64,000 nt of DNA from Flavobacterium sp. FEMGT703F (GTDB taxonomy: Bacteria; Bacteroidota; Bacteroidia; Flavobacteriales; Flavobacteriaceae): contig PGCN01000025.1 in the NCBI GenBank assembly GCA_002786385.1, forward strand, positions 1-64,000, written 5' to 3'. Positions 7,823 through 16,967 of the stretch are shown piece after piece (position 1 is the first letter of the stretch; every line of letters begins with the position of its first letter). A model generated the notes under the pieces. That model worked only from the letters and a program-made list of their open reading frames with translations, was not told where the DNA came from and did not search any database. A program made the position numbers and the translations under genes.

Positions 7823-8809
7823 TTACTTTTTCGGTTCTTCCGGATTGGAAGTGTCCGACGGATTGTAATCGGTGGAAGTGTGATCTTCTTTCTTTTTAAT
7901 GCGTTTAGGGGCGTTTTTCATCACTTCACCAACTTGGTTACTGGCGGTAAAACTCGCCACCATGTTGTTCAACATATCGCTTCCGGCTTGAGGTGAATTA
8001 GGTAACAAGATTAAGTTCGAGTTGGTATCGGCACCAATAGCTTGTAAAGTATCATAGTGTTGTGTTACCACAATCAATGCCGAAGCTTCTTGCGAATTGA
8101 TGCCTACATTGTTCAATACTTCAACACTTTCTACCAAACCGCGCGCAATTTCTCTTCTTTGATCGGCTATACCTTGCCCTTGTAAGCGTTTGCTTTCAGC
8201 TTCGGCTTTGGCTTTGGCTACAATACGGATTCTTTGGGCTTCCGATTCGAATTCGGCTGCAGTTTTTTCTCTATCAGCCGCGTTGATTCGGTTCATTGCA
8301 TTTTTTACTTGCATGTCCGGATCGATATCCGTTACTAAGGTGTTGATAATGTCGTAACCATAAGTCATCATAGCTTCGTTTAATTCGCGTTTCACGGCTA
8401 TCGCGATATCGTCTTTTCTTTCAAAAACATCGTCTAATTTCAATTTCGGCACCTCGGCACGAACTACATCAAACACATAAGCCGTAATTTGATCGTGAGG
8501 ATATTCTAACTTATAAAAAGCTTCATACACTTTTTCTTGGATGACTTTAAACTGAACCGACACTTTCATTTTTACGAATACGTTGTCTTTGGTTTTGGTT
8601 TCGATGATGACATCCAATTGTTGAATCCTCAAATTTACACGACCTGCAATACGGTCGATTACCGGAATTTTAAGCTGCAAACCCGAGTTGCGGATGCTCA
8701 AAAACTTACCAAATCGTTCTACGACTACAGCCGTTTGTTGCTTTACGGTAAAAAAGCAAGCGAACAGAAAAAGAACACCAAATACAATTGGGATGATAAT
8801 AAATTCCAT
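7823..8809 (-). CDS. SPFH/Band 7 (stomatin/QmcA-like) membrane protein
   Basis: A 328-residue protein with one N-terminal membrane helix (residues 2-22) and the SPFH/Band 7 domain (about 20-200). Family stretches include TAVVVERFGKFLSIRNSGLQLKIP and DNVFVKMKVSVQFKV. AINAADREKTAAEFESEAQRIRI-type sequence and a coiled-coil region with AKAKAEAESKRLQGQGIADQRREIA follow. The C-terminus is a charged, probably disordered tail (KRIKKKEDHTSTDYNPSDTSNP). Such proteins oligomerise in the inner membrane and scaffold proteases or microdomains. No NfeD partner gene lies next to it. It is divergent from the outer-membrane barrel gene. Confidence 0.9.
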   Translation of the reverse strand: MEFIIIPIVFGVLFLFACFFTVKQQTAVVVERFGKFLSIRNSGLQLKIPVIDRIAGRVNLRIQQLDVIIETKTKDNVFVKMKVSVQFKVIQEKVYEAFYKLEYPHDQITAYVFDVVRAEVPKLKLDDVFERKDDIAIAVKRELNEAMMTYGYDIINTLVTDIDPDMQVKNAMNRINAADREKTAAEFESEAQRIRIVAKAKAEAESKRLQGQGIADQRREIARGLVESVEVLNNVGINSQEASALIVVTQHYDTLQAIGADTNSNLILLPNSPQAGSDMLNNMVASFTASNQVGEVMKNAPKRIKKKEDHTSTDYNPSDTSNPEEPKK

Positions 8810-8856
8810 ATTATTTTAAATTTTAGTGATTAAAATAGGTTGTACGAAAATATATG

Positions 8857-8864
8857 TATGTTTG
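8857..8864 (+). promoter_or_regulatory. -7 box for the outer-membrane barrel gene
   Basis: TATGTTTG matches the Bacteroidetes -7 consensus TAnnTTTG and lies 24 bases before the ATG at 8889. A TTG lies upstream at 8840-8842, but the 14-base spacing is shorter than usual. Confidence 0.45.
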
Positions 8865-8888
8865 TTACAAATTAACTGTCAACATTAC

Positions 8889-9533
8889 ATGAACAAAAAA
8901 CTTACTTTGCTATTGTTGTTTTTTGCAACTTTAGGTTTCGCTCAATACGGTAACCGAGATGGGAATCGTATCGGTATTTCAGCCGGAATTTCACAAACTA
9001 CTTTATTCACCAACAACTTCAAAGCTTCTCCGGGTATGGGTTTTGCGGGCGGACTTTCGGTTCGTGGTAATTATTACAACAATTGGAGCATGATTTACGG
9101 GATGCAGTTTTTTAGCAATAACTTCTCTTTGGAATCTTCCTTTAACCAAGATATCAAATACAATATTCAAGGTGTTCAAGTACGTATTTTGTTCAGTTAT
9201 AATGTGGTGGAAGACCACGTGTCTCTGGATTTTGGTCCGGTTTTGCAAGTCAACGGCAAACTTAAAGTAGATCCAACCGATGAAAACCGAATCCTGAAAG
9301 GAACGTTGTTAGCGGCCAATCAAATTGTGGATATATCACCGGTTAGTGGTAATTTCTATTTGGGATGTTCTGCCGGTAGTAAAACCATCAGAGCGGTGCT
9401 TTTTTATGAATACGGTTTTACCAACATCTTAAACAAACTCAACAAAGACGATGCTTTAAAAGTGTTGAATAACGGTGATACCTTTAAGGGAAATTTAGGT
9501 AGTATTAACGGACAAGTGATTATTAATCTATAA
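8889..9533 (+). CDS. PorT-like outer-membrane beta-barrel protein
   Basis: A 214-residue protein with a signal peptide (MNKKLTLLLLFFATLGFAQ) and alternating amphipathic strands rich in Gly, Asn and aromatic residues. It reads as a small outer-membrane beta-barrel (PF13568 type). The ORF can open at 8826, but the extra 21 residues spoil the signal peptide; 8889 gives a canonical one. The ligand or role cannot be deduced. A strong terminator follows within a few bases. Confidence 0.8.
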   Translation: MNKKLTLLLLFFATLGFAQYGNRDGNRIGISAGISQTTLFTNNFKASPGMGFAGGLSVRGNYYNNWSMIYGMQFFSNNFSLESSFNQDIKYNIQGVQVRILFSYNVVEDHVSLDFGPVLQVNGKLKVDPTDENRILKGTLLAANQIVDISPVSGNFYLGCSAGSKTIRAVLFYEYGFTNILNKLNKDDALKVLNNGDTFKGNLGSINGQVIINL

Positions 9534-9536
9534 AAG

Positions 9537-9563
9537 AAAAGCCCCGAGTCTCGGGGCTTTTTT
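9537..9563. terminator. Bidirectional terminator between barrel gene and gltX
   Basis: AAAAGCCCCGAG and CTCGGGGCTTTT form a long GC-rich stem with a one-base loop, and T-runs follow on both strands. It sits between convergent genes. Confidence 0.92.
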
Positions 9564-11065
9564 TATAATGTAGCTATCGCTTTTTCCAGTCGCTTAATGG
9601 TTTCTTCTTTTCCAATCAATTCCACTATATCAAAAAGATGTGGTCCTTTGAGCGCGCCAACCAAACTCAAACGGAAGGGTTGCATCACTTTTCCCATACC
9701 AATTTCGTTTTTGGTCATCCAATCTTTTACGATGGTTTCGATGTTGACAGACGTAAAATCACCTATATTTTCCAATACCGAAATCAATTGTTGCATCAAA
9801 TGCGGCGTATCTTCTTTCCAGTTCTTAGCTGCTTTTTCATCATAAGCTGTAGGTGCTACAAAGAAATAATCGGCCAATTCCCAAAATTCTGAAACAAAAT
9901 TGGCACGCTCTTTAATTAACGATACTACTTTTGTCACATCGAGCGCAGTCGAGATGCCTTTTTCAGCTAAAGTTGGTGCAAAAGCTTCTGCTAAACTTTC
10001 ATTACTTTGTTGTTGTAAATAGTGGTGATTGAACCATTTGTTTTTCTCCGGATCAAATTTGGCTCCGGCTTTGTGTACGCGATTCAAATCGAATTTTTCA
10101 GCCAATTCTTCCAAAGAAAAGATTTCCTGTTCGGTGCCGTCGTTCCAACCTAATAAGGCCAAAAAGTTCACTACTGCTTCCGGGAAAAATCCTTTTTCTC
10201 GGTAACCCGATGAAACACCTTCTTCGCTTTTCCACTCTAACGGAAATACCGGAAAGCCCATTTTATCGCCATCGCGTTTGGATAATTTTCCGTTCCCGAT
10301 AGGTTTTAAAATTAGTGGTAAATGTGCAAATTCAGGCGCTTCCCAACCAAAGGCTTTATACAATAAGCTGTGTAATGGCAAACTTGGCAACCATTCTTCT
10401 CCACGAATCACATGTGAGGTTTCCATCAAATGGTCATCTACTATATTCGCCAAATGGTACGTTGGCATGCCATCTGACTTAAACAATACTTTATCGTCTA
10501 ACAAATTGGTTTCAAATTTTAAGTCACCGCGAATAATATCATGCAAATGCAAAGTCTCGTTTACAGGCGTTTTAAATCGAATGACATAAGCTTCTCCATT
10601 GGCAATTCTTTTTTCGGTTTCTGTTGCCGAAAGAACTAAAGAAGTATCTAATTTTTCACGGTTGTGCCAATTGTAAATAAAAGTTTTCCCTTCGGCTTCG
10701 TGTTGCTTTCTGTGGTTGTCCAGTGCTTCAGCTGTGTCAAAAGCATAGTAAGCCCAGCCTGAATGTACCAACTGATCCGCATATTGTTTGTACAAATGCT
10801 TTCTTTCGCTTTGACGGTATGGACCAAATTTTTCATTCTTTCCAACGGTTTCACTTGGCGCAATGCCTAACCATTCCAAGGCTTCAAAAATGTATTGCTC
10901 CGCACCTGGAACAAAACGATTTTGGTCGGTATCTTCAATTCGCAAATAGAATACACCGTTGTGTTTTTTGGCAAATAAATAATTAAATAAGGCTGTTCTC
11001 ACACCACCAATGTGCAATGGTCCGGTCGGACTTGGCGCAAAACGAACTCTAACTGGTCTTGACAT
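9563..11065 (-). CDS. gltX: Glutamyl-tRNA synthetase
   Basis: A 500-residue class I synthetase charging tRNA-Glu. The HIGH-like signature is RFAPSPTGPLHIGGVRTAL (residues 8-26). The KMSKS equivalent is KLSKRDGDKMGFPVFP, near residue 260, and a C-terminal helical anticodon-binding domain follows. Length is normal for bacterial GltX. The stop codon abuts the bidirectional terminator. A -7 box lies upstream on the minus strand, and the leader contains a 16-base repeat also present downstream of sufS. Confidence 0.96.
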   Translation of the reverse strand: MSRPVRVRFAPSPTGPLHIGGVRTALFNYLFAKKHNGVFYLRIEDTDQNRFVPGAEQYIFEALEWLGIAPSETVGKNEKFGPYRQSERKHLYKQYADQLVHSGWAYYAFDTAEALDNHRKQHEAEGKTFIYNWHNREKLDTSLVLSATETEKRIANGEAYVIRFKTPVNETLHLHDIIRGDLKFETNLLDDKVLFKSDGMPTYHLANIVDDHLMETSHVIRGEEWLPSLPLHSLLYKAFGWEAPEFAHLPLILKPIGNGKLSKRDGDKMGFPVFPLEWKSEEGVSSGYREKGFFPEAVVNFLALLGWNDGTEQEIFSLEELAEKFDLNRVHKAGAKFDPEKNKWFNHHYLQQQSNESLAEAFAPTLAEKGISTALDVTKVVSLIKERANFVSEFWELADYFFVAPTAYDEKAAKNWKEDTPHLMQQLISVLENIGDFTSVNIETIVKDWMTKNEIGMGKVMQPFRLSLVGALKGPHLFDIVELIGKEETIKRLEKAIATL

Positions 11066-11085
11066 TTTTATAATTTAGGGTTATT

Positions 11086-11160
11086 CATATTAACACTGAG
11101 CTTGTCGAAGTGTGTGCAAAGATAAACAGAAGTTGGAAGTTGGAAGTTAGAAGTTGGAAG
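11086..11160 (-). promoter_or_regulatory. gltX promoter region with leader repeat and tandem heptamers
   Basis: On the minus strand TATCTTTG (11117-11124) matches TAnnTTTG and would place the transcript start near 11108. The leader then contains CTTCGACAAGCTCAGT (11095-11110), also found at 42665-42680. Just upstream, 11132-11160 is a four-copy tandem of the heptamer GTTGGAA (third copy GTTAGAA) on the + strand. Confidence 0.5.
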
Positions 11161-11218
11161 TTTTTGATTTGTCTTACCGCTTCATTTTCAAGACGTTTTC
11201 ATTGACAAATTTTTAACG

Positions 11219-11247
11219 TTGGTTATTCGCCAAAAATTGTACATTTA
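11219..11247 (+). promoter_or_regulatory. Promoter for the DUF4175-ybeY-mnmG operon
   Basis: TTG (11219-11221) and TACATTTA (11240-11247) are separated by 18 bases. This is close to the Bacteroidetes -33 TTG / -7 TAnnTTTG pattern, with the final G replaced by A. The TTG start codon follows 27 bases later. Confidence 0.5.
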
Positions 11248-11274
11248 TCGGTTATAAAAAAGATTGGCTAAAAA

Positions 11275-14200
11275 TTGGAAAAATCAACCCTTATTTATCA
11301 GAAGTTAGAAGACTTTATTCGAAAGTTTTACACCAATGAATTGCTGCGCGGCACTATATTTTTCGTCGGCATTGGTTTGCTTTATTTTATCTTCACGCTG
11401 TTTGTTGAGTATTTCTTATGGCTTAAACCTGCAGCGCGAACGGTTTTGTTTGTGCTTTTTGTAGCGGTAGAATTGTTTCTTTTGTTGCGATTCATCTTGT
11501 TTCCACTTTTTAAGTTATTCAAATTGCAAAAGGGAATTGACTACAATCAGGCGTCAAATATTATCGGAAACCATTTTAATGAAGTAGGCGATAAGCTAAC
11601 CAACTTTTTACAATTGTCACAAGACCGAAACCAATCGGAACTCCTTTTGGCTTCGATTGAACAGAAAGCTGCCACTTTACAGCCAATTCCTTTTGGCAAT
11701 GCCATCAATTTAGGCAAGAATAAAAAGTATTTACCACTGGCTGTGATTCCGATTTTGTTCTTTTTGTTTTTCCTGATCTCGGGAAAAGGCGAAATTTTAT
11801 CACAAAGTTTCAATCGTGTGGTAAACTTCAAACAACAATTTACACCGCCGGCACCTTTTGAAATTGTGTTGGTGAACAATAATTTGCAAACCGAACAGAA
11901 CAAAGATTTCTTGGTTAAAGTTAAAACAGTTGGTAAAGTAGTTCCAGAAAACGCTATGATTTATATAGGTCATGAAAGTTACTTTATGGAAACTACTAAA
12001 GCAGGAGAATTTGAATTTGTCATTCCGAAACCATCCGAAGATATTGAATTTCATATCGAAGCCAACGATGTCAGTTCTCACGATTACGAGTTAAAAGTAG
12101 TGACCGTTCCGTCGATAGCCAATTTCGAGATGATTTTAAATTTCCCTAGTTATTTGAATAAAAAAGCGGAGGTAATCAAAGGCACCGGAAATGCTGTTAT
12201 TCCTGAAGGAACCAAAGTTACTTGGCGAATGAACACTTTGGCTACTCAAAAAGTGGACTGGGTGAATGCTACCAATCGATTTACTTTCGCTAAACAAGAT
12301 AATGTCTTTACGTTGTCGAAAAGTATACTGCAAAATGTAGAGTATCAAATTTTGACCTCAAACAATAAAGTGCAGAACTACGAAAAGTTGAATTATCAGA
12401 TTTCTGTCATCAAAGACCAATTTCCAACGATAACAGTCAACAATGCACCGGATAGTTTAAAAGTCAATAAGAATTATGTGCTTGGACAAGTTTCTGACGA
12501 TTACGGACTTTCTAAGCTGCAAATTGTTTATTATCCTAAGGATAAACCGAACACAGCTAAAAAAGCGCTTATCAACGTTAAGAAAGATGTTTATGATCAG
12601 TTTGTGTTTGCTTTTCCGAGTAATCTACCGGTAGAAGAAGGTGTTTCATATGAGTACTATTTTGAGATTTTCGATAATGATGCCATTCACAATTTCAAAA
12701 GCTCCAAATCAGCTGTATTCAGCAACCGCATTGCGACTGAGACCGAGAAACAAGATGAAATGTTGCAACAGCAAAATGATAATATCAATTCGTTAGCCAA
12801 ATCGTTAAAAGCCCAAGACAAACAATTGTCCGAAATGGAGAAGTTGCAAAAAATGGGTAAAGAGAAGGATAATTTAGATTACAAAGAGCAACAAAAAGTT
12901 AACGATTTCATTCAACGTCAAAAGCAACAAGACGAAATGATGAAAGAGTTTTCAGAGAAGATGAAGGAGAATTTGGAGCAATTTAAATCGGAGAAAAAAG
13001 ACGAGAAGAAAGAATTATTGCAAGACCGTTTAGAGAAAACCAAAGAAGAATTGGAGAAGAACAAAAAGCTGTTGGATGAACTGCAAAAGCTGAATGATAA
13101 AATCAGCAAAGAAGAGTTGTTCGAAAAAATGCAAAAATTCCAACAAGCGAGTAAAAACCAAACCAAGAGTTTAGAGCAGTTGGTTGAGCTAACCAAGCGT
13201 TATTACGTTGAAAAGAAAGCGGAACAAATAGCCAATAAACTAGATAAACTTGCGGATAAGCAAGACAAGTTGGCCGATAAAGTTGAAGAGAATTCAGCAG
13301 AGAAGCAAGAGGACATCAATAAGGAGTTTGATAAGCTTCAGCAAGAATTAAACGAATTAGAACAGGAAAACAAAGAGTTGAAATCACCAATGGATATTCC
13401 CAATTCAGATGAGCAAGAGAAGAGTATAGATGAAGACATGAAGAATGCTAAGGAGCAATTGCAAAAGCAACAAAAGGAGAAAGCGAAGCCAAAGCAAAAG
13501 AGTGCTGCCAAGAAGATGAAACAAATGAGCCAGATAATGGCAGAGCAAATGCAGTCTGGTGATATGGAACAAATGGAAGAAGATGTGGCTATGTTGCGCC
13601 AGATTTTGGACAATTTGTTAGCATATTCATTTTCTCAGGAAGAGGTGATGAAGCAGTTTAAAAATTTGAAACGTGGCGCACCCTCCTTCAATAAAAATCT
13701 TAAAATACAACAAGATTTGAAGCAGCAATTTAAACATGTTGATGACAGTTTATTTGCCATGTCATTGCGCAACCCTAAAATTGCCGAAGACGTAACTAAG
13801 GAGATTGGTAAAGTTCAATATAACGTTGACAAAGCACTCGAAACGTTAGCTGAAGCTAATGTATCTAAAGGAAATTCTCACCAGCAATATGCTGTTTCTT
13901 CAGCCAATAGATTGGCGGATATGCTTAGTGACGTTCTTAATAGTATGCAAATGTCTCTTCAAATGGAAGGACAGGGTAAAGGCAAACCTAAACCTGGTCA
14001 AGGTCAAGGTGCCGGTATGCAGTTGCCGGATATTATCAAAAAGCAGGAAAGTCTTGCTGACAAGATGAAGAAAGGCATGAAAAAGGGTGAAAAACCTGGT
14101 GAAGGACAAGAAGGCAAGGAAGGAGAAAAACCTGGTCAAGGACAACAAGGTAGCAAAGACGGTAAAGGCCAAAAAGGAGGAAAATCAGGCCAAAGCGAGG

Positions 14201-14649
14201 GGAGCGAAAAAGGAGGTGAGCAAGGACAAGATGGTGAAGGCGATGCAAAAGCTATTATGGAAATCTACAAAGAACAGCAACAATTGCGTGAGGCTTTAGA
14301 AAAGGAATTAAAGAAACAGGGCGTTGGAGGAAATGGTCAAAATGCTTTAGATCAAATGAAGCAAATTGAGAAGCAATTATTGAATAAAGGCTTTAATAAT
14401 GAAACTTTACAGAAAGTTCTAAATCTTAAATACGAACTGCTGAAACTTGAAAAGGCAGTGCAACAACAAGGACAAGATAAGAAGCGCCAATCGGAAACCA
14501 ATAAGAAAGAATTTAGTAATCAAGCCAATGCTTTACCAACAAGGTTACAAGAATATTTAAACAGCATTGAAATTTTAAATAGACAAAGCTTACCTTTGCG
14601 CTCCAATTTTAACCAGAAGGTTCAAGAATACTTTATCAATAATGATTAG
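11275..14649 (+). CDS. DUF4175-type giant membrane-anchored protein
   Basis: A 1124-residue protein. Two to three N-terminal membrane helices (about 23-45, 50-75 and 155-172) precede a large extracytoplasmic beta-rich region (about 190-500). A long charged coiled coil follows (about 500-800, rich in K, E and Q). A Gly/Gln/Lys low-complexity segment lies at about 900-1000, and a last helical part ends the protein. It matches the Bacteroidetes DUF4175 type, whose function is unknown. The start is TTG at 11275: an in-frame stop lies at 11269-11271 and the first in-frame ATG is far downstream. The 3' end overlaps ybeY by eight bases. Confidence 0.82.
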   Translation: MEKSTLIYQKLEDFIRKFYTNELLRGTIFFVGIGLLYFIFTLFVEYFLWLKPAARTVLFVLFVAVELFLLLRFILFPLFKLFKLQKGIDYNQASNIIGNHFNEVGDKLTNFLQLSQDRNQSELLLASIEQKAATLQPIPFGNAINLGKNKKYLPLAVIPILFFLFFLISGKGEILSQSFNRVVNFKQQFTPPAPFEIVLVNNNLQTEQNKDFLVKVKTVGKVVPENAMIYIGHESYFMETTKAGEFEFVIPKPSEDIEFHIEANDVSSHDYELKVVTVPSIANFEMILNFPSYLNKKAEVIKGTGNAVIPEGTKVTWRMNTLATQKVDWVNATNRFTFAKQDNVFTLSKSILQNVEYQILTSNNKVQNYEKLNYQISVIKDQFPTITVNNAPDSLKVNKNYVLGQVSDDYGLSKLQIVYYPKDKPNTAKKALINVKKDVYDQFVFAFPSNLPVEEGVSYEYYFEIFDNDAIHNFKSSKSAVFSNRIATETEKQDEMLQQQNDNINSLAKSLKAQDKQLSEMEKLQKMGKEKDNLDYKEQQKVNDFIQRQKQQDEMMKEFSEKMKENLEQFKSEKKDEKKELLQDRLEKTKEELEKNKKLLDELQKLNDKISKEELFEKMQKFQQASKNQTKSLEQLVELTKRYYVEKKAEQIANKLDKLADKQDKLADKVEENSAEKQEDINKEFDKLQQELNELEQENKELKSPMDIPNSDEQEKSIDEDMKNAKEQLQKQQKEKAKPKQKSAAKKMKQMSQIMAEQMQSGDMEQMEEDVAMLRQILDNLLAYSFSQEEVMKQFKNLKRGAPSFNKNLKIQQDLKQQFKHVDDSLFAMSLRNPKIAEDVTKEIGKVQYNVDKALETLAEANVSKGNSHQQYAVSSANRLADMLSDVLNSMQMSLQMEGQGKGKPKPGQGQGAGMQLPDIIKKQESLADKMKKGMKKGEKPGEGQEGKEGEKPGQGQQGSKDGKGQKGGKSGQSEGSEKGGEQGQDGEGDAKAIMEIYKEQQQLREALEKELKKQGVGGNGQNALDQMKQIEKQLLNKGFNNETLQKVLNLKYELLKLEKAVQQQGQDKKRQSETNKKEFSNQANALPTRLQEYLNSIEILNRQSLPLRSNFNQKVQEYFINND

Positions 14650-15064
14650 TTTTAATTACGAATGCGATTTTGCTTTAGATAATGAATCTGCTTTTGCGGC
14701 TTGGTTAACCGAAGTCATTAAATCCGAAATAAAGAACGAAGGCGAGATTAACTATATATTCTGCGACGATGACTATTTGCTTGAAATTAACAAGCAATAT
14801 TTAGATCACGATACGCTAACAGACATTATCAGCTTTGATTATTCTGTGGGAAATGAACTACACGGCGATATTTTCATTTCTATTGAACGCGTTAAAGATA
14901 ATGCAGCAGATTTTAATGTCTCTTTTGAAGATGAATTAAAACGCGTTATGGTTCACGGTGTTTTGCACTACTGTGGTTATAAAGATAAATCTGATGCTGA
15001 TGAGCAATTAATGCGTGTGAAGGAAGAAGAAAAAATGAAGATGTTCCACGTGAAACACAATTAG
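14642..15064 (+). CDS. ybeY: Endoribonuclease YbeY (rRNA maturation)
   Basis: A 140-residue YbeY protein, a metal-dependent endoribonuclease of rRNA maturation and quality control. The motif region reads HGVLHYCGYKDKSDADEQLM (about 110-129). The first two histidines of the canonical H-x3-H-x5-H are present, but the third position is occupied by the GYKD sequence. From memory this is usual in Bacteroidetes. Conserved TLTDIISFDY and LHGDIFIS also appear. Its start lies inside the DUF4175 end (ATGATTAG overlap). Its last codons (MFHVKHN) contain a parS-like site. Confidence 0.92.
   Translation: MISFNYECDFALDNESAFAAWLTEVIKSEIKNEGEINYIFCDDDYLLEINKQYLDHDTLTDIISFDYSVGNELHGDIFISIERVKDNAADFNVSFEDELKRVMVHGVLHYCGYKDKSDADEQLMRVKEEEKMKMFHVKHN
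15042..15057. promoter_or_regulatory. parS-like centromere site 1
   Basis: TGTTCCACGTGAAACA matches the ParB-binding consensus TGTTnCACGTGAAACA at every fixed position. It lies within the last codons of ybeY, directly before mnmG. A second site lies 1.9 kb away after mnmG. Confidence 0.82.
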
Positions 15065-15067
15065 AAA

Positions 15068-16939
15068 ATGTTTTTAGAAAAATACGATACTATTGTTGTG
15101 GGTGCTGGCCATGCCGGTTGTGAAGCCGCCGCGTCAGCGGCCAATTTAGGTTGTAAAACTTTATTGGTCACGATGAGTTTGCAAAACATTGCTCAAATGT
15201 CTTGCAATCCTGCCATGGGAGGAATCGCCAAAGGTCAAATTGTTCGTGAAATAGATGCCTTAGGCGGTTACTCCGGAATTGTCTCAGACAAAACAGCCGT
15301 TCAGTTCAAGATGTTGAACAAATCTAAAGGTCCTGCCATGTGGTCGCCGCGTGTTCAAAGTGATCGTATGCGTTTTTCTGAAGAATGGCGTTTGATGTTG
15401 GAGAGAACGCCCAATCTCGATTTTTATCAAGAGATGGTTAAAGGGCTTTTGATAAAAAATAACAAGGTTGAAGGAATTGTAACTTCTCTCGGAATTGAAA
15501 TTAAAGCCAAAACCGTTGTGCTAACAAACGGTACTTTTTTGAATGGATTAATTCACATTGGCGACAAACAATTTGGAGGCGGTAGAGCAGGAGAAAGTGC
15601 AGCTTTTGGTATTACTGAAGATTTGATTAATGTTGGGTTCCAAGCCGGTAGAATGAAAACCGGAACACCGCCCAGAGTTGACGGTCGTTCTTTAGATTAT
15701 TCTAAAATGCGTGAAGAGCCCGGAGATTTAGTGCCGGACAAGTTTTCATATACTGATGAGACTAAACCGTTGACGCAACAATTACTTTGTCATATGACCT
15801 ACACTTCTAATGAAGTACATAATATTTTGCGTGAAGGATTTGATCGCTCACCTATGTTTAATGGTAGAATTAAAAGTATTGGCCCAAGATATTGTCCTTC
15901 TATAGAAGATAAGATTAATCGTTTCGCCGACAAGGAAAGACACCAGTTATTTGTTGAGCCAGAAGGATGGAATACCGTAGAAGTTTATGTAAATGGCTTC
16001 TCAACTTCTTTGCCTGAGGATATTCAGTTTAAAGCATTGCGTTCTGTGGAAGGTTTTGAAAAAGTGAAGTTTTTCCGTCCCGGTTATGCGATAGAGTATG
16101 ATTATTTTCCGCCAACGCAATTAAAACACACTTTAGAAACCAAGTTGGTTGAAGGTTTGTATTTTGCCGGACAAATTAACGGTACAACGGGTTATGAAGA
16201 AGCTGCGTCTCAAGGTTTAATGGCCGGAATTAATGCTGCTTTAAAAGTCAAAGAAATGGAACCTATGATTCTTCGCAGAGATGAAGCTTACATCGGAGTT
16301 CTAATTGATGACTTAATTACTAAAGGAACGGAAGAACCCTATCGCATGTTTACTTCACGTGCTGAATACCGAACGCTTTTACGTCAGGATAATGCCGACT
16401 TCAGGTTAACGCCTAAATCTTATGAAATTGGTTTAGCCTCTGAGAAGAGAATGCGTAGAATGGAACATAAGTTTAATGAGAGTGAAAAGATGGTGACTTT
16501 CTTCAAAGAAACCAGTTTGACACACGAAGAAGCCAATCCGATTTTAGTCGAAAAGGAAAGTTCTCCTATGACGCAATCGGATAAGATGTTTAAAGTTTTC
16601 TCACGTCCGCAAATTGACTTAGAAGACATACTGAAGTTCGAAAAAGTACAGCAATACATTCAAGATAACGATTTGGATAAAGAAATTATCGAACAAGCCG
16701 AAATCCAAGTTAAGTATTCCGGTTATATCGAAAAAGAGAGAAACAATGCTGAAAAGCTAACGCGTTTAGAAGATATTAAAATCCCCGAGAATTTCGATTA
16801 TTATAAAATAAAATCCATGTCGATTGAAGCCAAGCAAAAATTAACGGCTATTCGACCAGTGACCATTTCACAAGCCTCAAGAATCAGTGGTGTTTCGCCA
16901 GCCGATATTTCGGTTTTGTTGATTTATATGGGTCGATAA
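15068..16939 (+). CDS. mnmG: tRNA U34 carboxymethylaminomethyl enzyme MnmG
   Basis: A 623-residue MnmG (GidA). This is the FAD-dependent partner of MnmE in making cmnm5 modifications at wobble U34. The N-terminal dinucleotide-binding motif is VVGAGHAGCEAAASAANLG (residues 11-29), with MSCNPAMGGIAKGQIVREIDALGG after it. Near the middle are TGTPPRVDGRSLD and CPSIEDKI. TGYEEAASQGLMAGINAAL and the C-terminal tRNA-binding domain ending ISGVSPADISVLLIYMGR complete the family pattern. It starts three bases after ybeY and is bracketed by parS-like sites. Confidence 0.97.
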   Translation: MFLEKYDTIVVGAGHAGCEAAASAANLGCKTLLVTMSLQNIAQMSCNPAMGGIAKGQIVREIDALGGYSGIVSDKTAVQFKMLNKSKGPAMWSPRVQSDRMRFSEEWRLMLERTPNLDFYQEMVKGLLIKNNKVEGIVTSLGIEIKAKTVVLTNGTFLNGLIHIGDKQFGGGRAGESAAFGITEDLINVGFQAGRMKTGTPPRVDGRSLDYSKMREEPGDLVPDKFSYTDETKPLTQQLLCHMTYTSNEVHNILREGFDRSPMFNGRIKSIGPRYCPSIEDKINRFADKERHQLFVEPEGWNTVEVYVNGFSTSLPEDIQFKALRSVEGFEKVKFFRPGYAIEYDYFPPTQLKHTLETKLVEGLYFAGQINGTTGYEEAASQGLMAGINAALKVKEMEPMILRRDEAYIGVLIDDLITKGTEEPYRMFTSRAEYRTLLRQDNADFRLTPKSYEIGLASEKRMRRMEHKFNESEKMVTFFKETSLTHEEANPILVEKESSPMTQSDKMFKVFSRPQIDLEDILKFEKVQQYIQDNDLDKEIIEQAEIQVKYSGYIEKERNNAEKLTRLEDIKIPENFDYYKIKSMSIEAKQKLTAIRPVTISQASRISGVSPADISVLLIYMGR

Positions 16940-16967
16940 TTTAAAAACAGATAACCTAATCGTTTTG

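Noticed and set aside
12918..14248. Antisense ORFs within the DUF4175 gene
   Set aside because: Ser/Phe- and Leu/Phe-rich translations are mirror products of the Lys/Glu/Gln- and Gly-rich coding tract; no start signal or family.
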